Below, one piece after another: positions 6,601 to 7,147 of a DNA stretch of 7,147 bases (the stretch's first letter is position 1; each line of letters starts with the position of its first letter). The notes beneath the pieces were generated by a model. It saw nothing but the letters and a program-made list of their open reading frames with translations. It did no database searches and was not told the origin of the DNA. Source of the stretch: Candidatus Omnitrophota bacterium (GTDB taxonomy: Bacteria; Omnitrophota; Gorgyraeia; Zapsychrales; Zapsychraceae); contig JAGYNW010000100.1 in assembly GCA_018399915.1 (NCBI GenBank), positions 1-7,147 of the forward strand. The letters run 5' to 3'. Position numbers and translations under genes: made by a program.

Positions 6601-7147
6601 AAAAGGGGACAGAAATAAAAAAAGAAAACGACCTCTATTTCAAAGGCCGGCCCGCTACAATAGAGATGCTGGATACGTTTATCTTTGATAATCCCAATGC
6701 CCGGGATAATTATGAGGCTCTGAAATCAGACCCGGCAAGGAGCGCCACGGTATTTTCTGAGCTGGGAGACAAGTTGAAATATTCGGATTTTGAGTTGCTT
6801 TTAGAGGAAATAAAAACAGCTATTACACAAAAAAATCATCGGGACGCGATCATAAAAGAGAGGGTGGCTTCTTACGGGCATCATATGGCATTATCAAGGG
6901 CTGTCCTGGATCGTCTTTATGCAAGTCAGAATTTCGCGAATATTTTTGAATACCTTTTTCAAAAAAAGATTGATTTTGACCCTGAATTTCTTTTGCATTT
7001 ACACAAATCTTATAAAAGTAAACGTGTTCTCCATGACCCCACGGATTACCCCGAGATAGCAAAATATGAAGGATACCAATCGGTGTTCCTGAATTTTTAT
7101 GAAAAGTCCATAAAAAGCGGAAGTGTGTCGGCGTCCCGTGAAACAAC
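3522..7147 (+). CDS. Large exported Omnitrophota-type protein with HIT/GalT-like domain (3' end beyond the window)
   Basis: The frame is open from ATG 3522 to the edge, 1208 codons plus two bases, with no in-frame stop, so the C-terminus is missing. Residues 1-38 are a signal peptide: basic start, hydrophobic core FSVVFVLIMSFVFG (15-28), cleavage near VYAQA (34-38); export across the inner membrane is expected. Residues about 56-349 are a conserved module I recall from many large Omnitrophota proteins, with WVNLSPYEKD (112-121), DTFNKVWIIPEKA (182-194), EVNEGENFAPLRQIYHSLIL (255-274) and IPRKYFSGG (339-347). Residues 400-660 are unrecognised mixed alpha/beta sequence. Residues about 666-935 resemble a HIT/GalT-superfamily domain of the DUF4922/VTC2 kind. 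Residues 940-1208 are mainly helical, charged and unrecognised. No membrane segment follows the signal peptide. It has its own promoter and ribosome binding site, 205 bp after gene 1. Substrate and cellular role are unknown; the gene call is secure and the domain reading moderate. Confidence 0.95.
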   Translation, partial: MSSKQKKSCFSFARFSVVFVLIMSFVFGQVPPWVYAQALSPLPQTGAMVMPSNAFVPVMLKGMTIHPENPLKFDFIVDNGNTALEGSLLKEESSKLVKYFLASLTVPQKELWVNLSPYEKDKIIPEILGQTELGQDLLAQDYLLKQFTASLMYPEEEIGKKFWDKVYQQAWEKYGITEIPMDTFNKVWIIPEKASVYEHNHTVYVAESRLKVLTDMDYHLFNGRGSTDTQATASERHPVTSEVIKEIIIPAIQKEVNEGENFAPLRQIYHSLILAKWYKETLRNSILNKVYADQNKTRGLQNNDLQMKEKIYGKYMEAYKKGVYNYIRNDYDPLKRQVIPRKYFSGGFKADVAMTVKREDTLAAVQMQPVGNYSEVAVELEGHAKDSAMPIAPRAGQANPELSVARKVSLFSLIKFLDYYDMEERLLLDEAKGSIKLFLPSDTDINADMLTELYEKFTSKDIPFEEIEGGQSEARSFSLYLRRQSEPLSRVNSLKIAVNDGFYIEAVVGRRKDADNKEDLHFREDIKFISVLNALTFVPQEVRSHRALPGGNNPGQYQQRKETFSLFLGEKNAPYFDVIRAVRIRIAKEKKGNDIIPIIDFPSNKSLFERFVKYFDEEIKRVLPGQNSHEALQSLREAAARYADMNDLLIEIVNKNVAEGIWGYDEAIKILFLEQIKVGIVSEGVVEGVTKETTSVSVTREDGTGYPFNLQYNPERANRGSFAKKAERGETNISKKFIEKWFPLQRYIPFGEGPQGYRILANPFPHLRNSINIVGNRVFSKQTASFQNIFDMYAFLEQSQPRDPEQEGFRVFMNSRFAGASFDNIHFQGFLKKTLFEKVVEDRGLELVIEDKRGDVKYLTLKDGDYWMPSVLAVEGSTKETVVKSVLKVLAEANPKKDSYSLFDLDRNSKFSYNILFKYDGEKYQAYLFLRNFLDSYEIVNKAQFNKLKEDLKKDNQTLDLDALFQTLVDHNWADWVDEGNNAEIRLRGKLKEIKPAMARVLGENFEDIFAVLQESQSSDPDKKIVEKGTEIKKENDLYFKGRPATIEMLDTFIFDNPNARDNYEALKSDPARSATVFSELGDKLKYSDFELLLEEIKTAITQKNHRDAIIKERVASYGHHMALSRAVLDRLYASQNFANIFEYLFQKKIDFDPEFLLHLHKSYKSKRVLHDPTDYPEIAKYEGYQSVFLNFYEKSIKSGSVSASRET
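3687..4568 (+). other. Conserved Omnitrophota N-terminal module in gene 2
   Basis: Residues 56-349 directly after the signal peptide. Highlights are PVMLKGMTIHPENPLKFDF (57-75), LKEESSKLVKYFLASLTVP (89-107), WVNLSPYEKD (112-121), LLKQFTASLMYPEEEIGKKF (143-162), NKVWIIPEKASVY (185-197) and the closing IPRKYFSGG (339-347). The many aromatic and tryptophan residues and the lack of membrane segments suggest a folded, water-soluble domain. I recall the same order of motifs heading many Omnitrophota proteins whose remaining parts differ; no biochemical function is known to me. Confidence 0.65.
5165..5186. repeat. GC-rich inverted repeat inside gene 2
   Basis: CCCCGG (5165-5170) and CCGGGG (5181-5186) can form a 6-bp stem around a 10-base loop. 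It encodes the glycine/proline turn LPGGNNPG (548-555) between two unrecognised blocks. It may reflect only the codons of a glycine-rich linker. Confidence 0.3.
5517..6326 (+). other. HIT/GalT-superfamily-like domain in gene 2 (DUF4922/VTC2-like), partly degenerate
   Basis: Residues 666-935. The order of signatures follows DUF4922 and the GDP-L-galactose phosphorylase family: helix LFLEQIKVGIV (671-681), FNLQYNPERANRGSFAKK (708-725, usually FNPARI.S..AK), YRILANPFP (757-765, usually ILVNPFP), a HTPQ-like segment ending at Q782, FRVFMNSRFAGAS (809-821), NIHFQGF (824-830, usually HLHFQ), and YNILFKYDGEKYQAYLFLRN (913-932, usually N.L....G.....FPR). The family transfers nucleotidyl groups to phosphate or sugar phosphates through a covalent intermediate on the second histidine, here H826, which is kept. 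The first histidine is N824, and the zinc cysteines of the usual CFLC are F742 and Q745. Activity is uncertain. Confidence 0.55.

Overview
The window most likely comes from a member of the candidate phylum Omnitrophota (formerly OP3). The main reason is the N-terminal third of the second gene. Its signal peptide is followed by a roughly 300-residue module with signatures such as PVMLKGMTIHPENP, WVNLSPYEKD, DTFNKVWIIPEKA and IPRKYFSGG, which I recall as recurring at the start of many large, poorly characterised Omnitrophota proteins. The C-terminal tail of the first gene (GGIDLN ... FAPVIINIVPVTSL) resembles the end of proteins from the same group. This placement rests on memory of family patterns, not a search. 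Base composition is moderate and coding density is high.

Layout: two very long genes on the plus strand fill almost everything, and both are cut by a window edge. Gene 1 (about 2-3316) is open at the left edge. It encodes a SNF2-family ATPase with complete helicase motifs I, II, V and VI but a degenerate motif III. A helical region of unknown function follows, then a stretch resembling sigma-70 regions 1.2/2 and 4, then the GGID tail. A 205-bp gap (3317-3521) holds a good extended -10 promoter and the ribosome binding site of gene 2, but no convincing terminator. Gene 2 (3522 to beyond 7147) encodes an exported protein of at least 1208 residues: signal peptide, conserved N-terminal module, a middle region I do not recognise, a HIT/GalT-superfamily-like nucleotidyltransferase or phosphorylase domain (DUF4922/VTC2-like) with NIHFQ in place of HxHxQ, and a further unrecognised helical region up to the edge. 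No stop codon lies in frame before the window ends.

How the genes may relate: there is no metabolic operon here. The reading I find most interesting is that both genes belong to a series of giant modular proteins with near-constant ends (signal peptide plus N-terminal module; GGID-type tail) and variable, partly degenerate enzyme-like interiors normally found in the cytoplasm (SNF2/sigma-like, GalT-like). The window shows one tail and one head, from different proteins, so this remains an inference that the flanking sequence could confirm or refute. No RNA genes, CRISPR arrays, mobile elements, prophage genes or antisense genes were supported.
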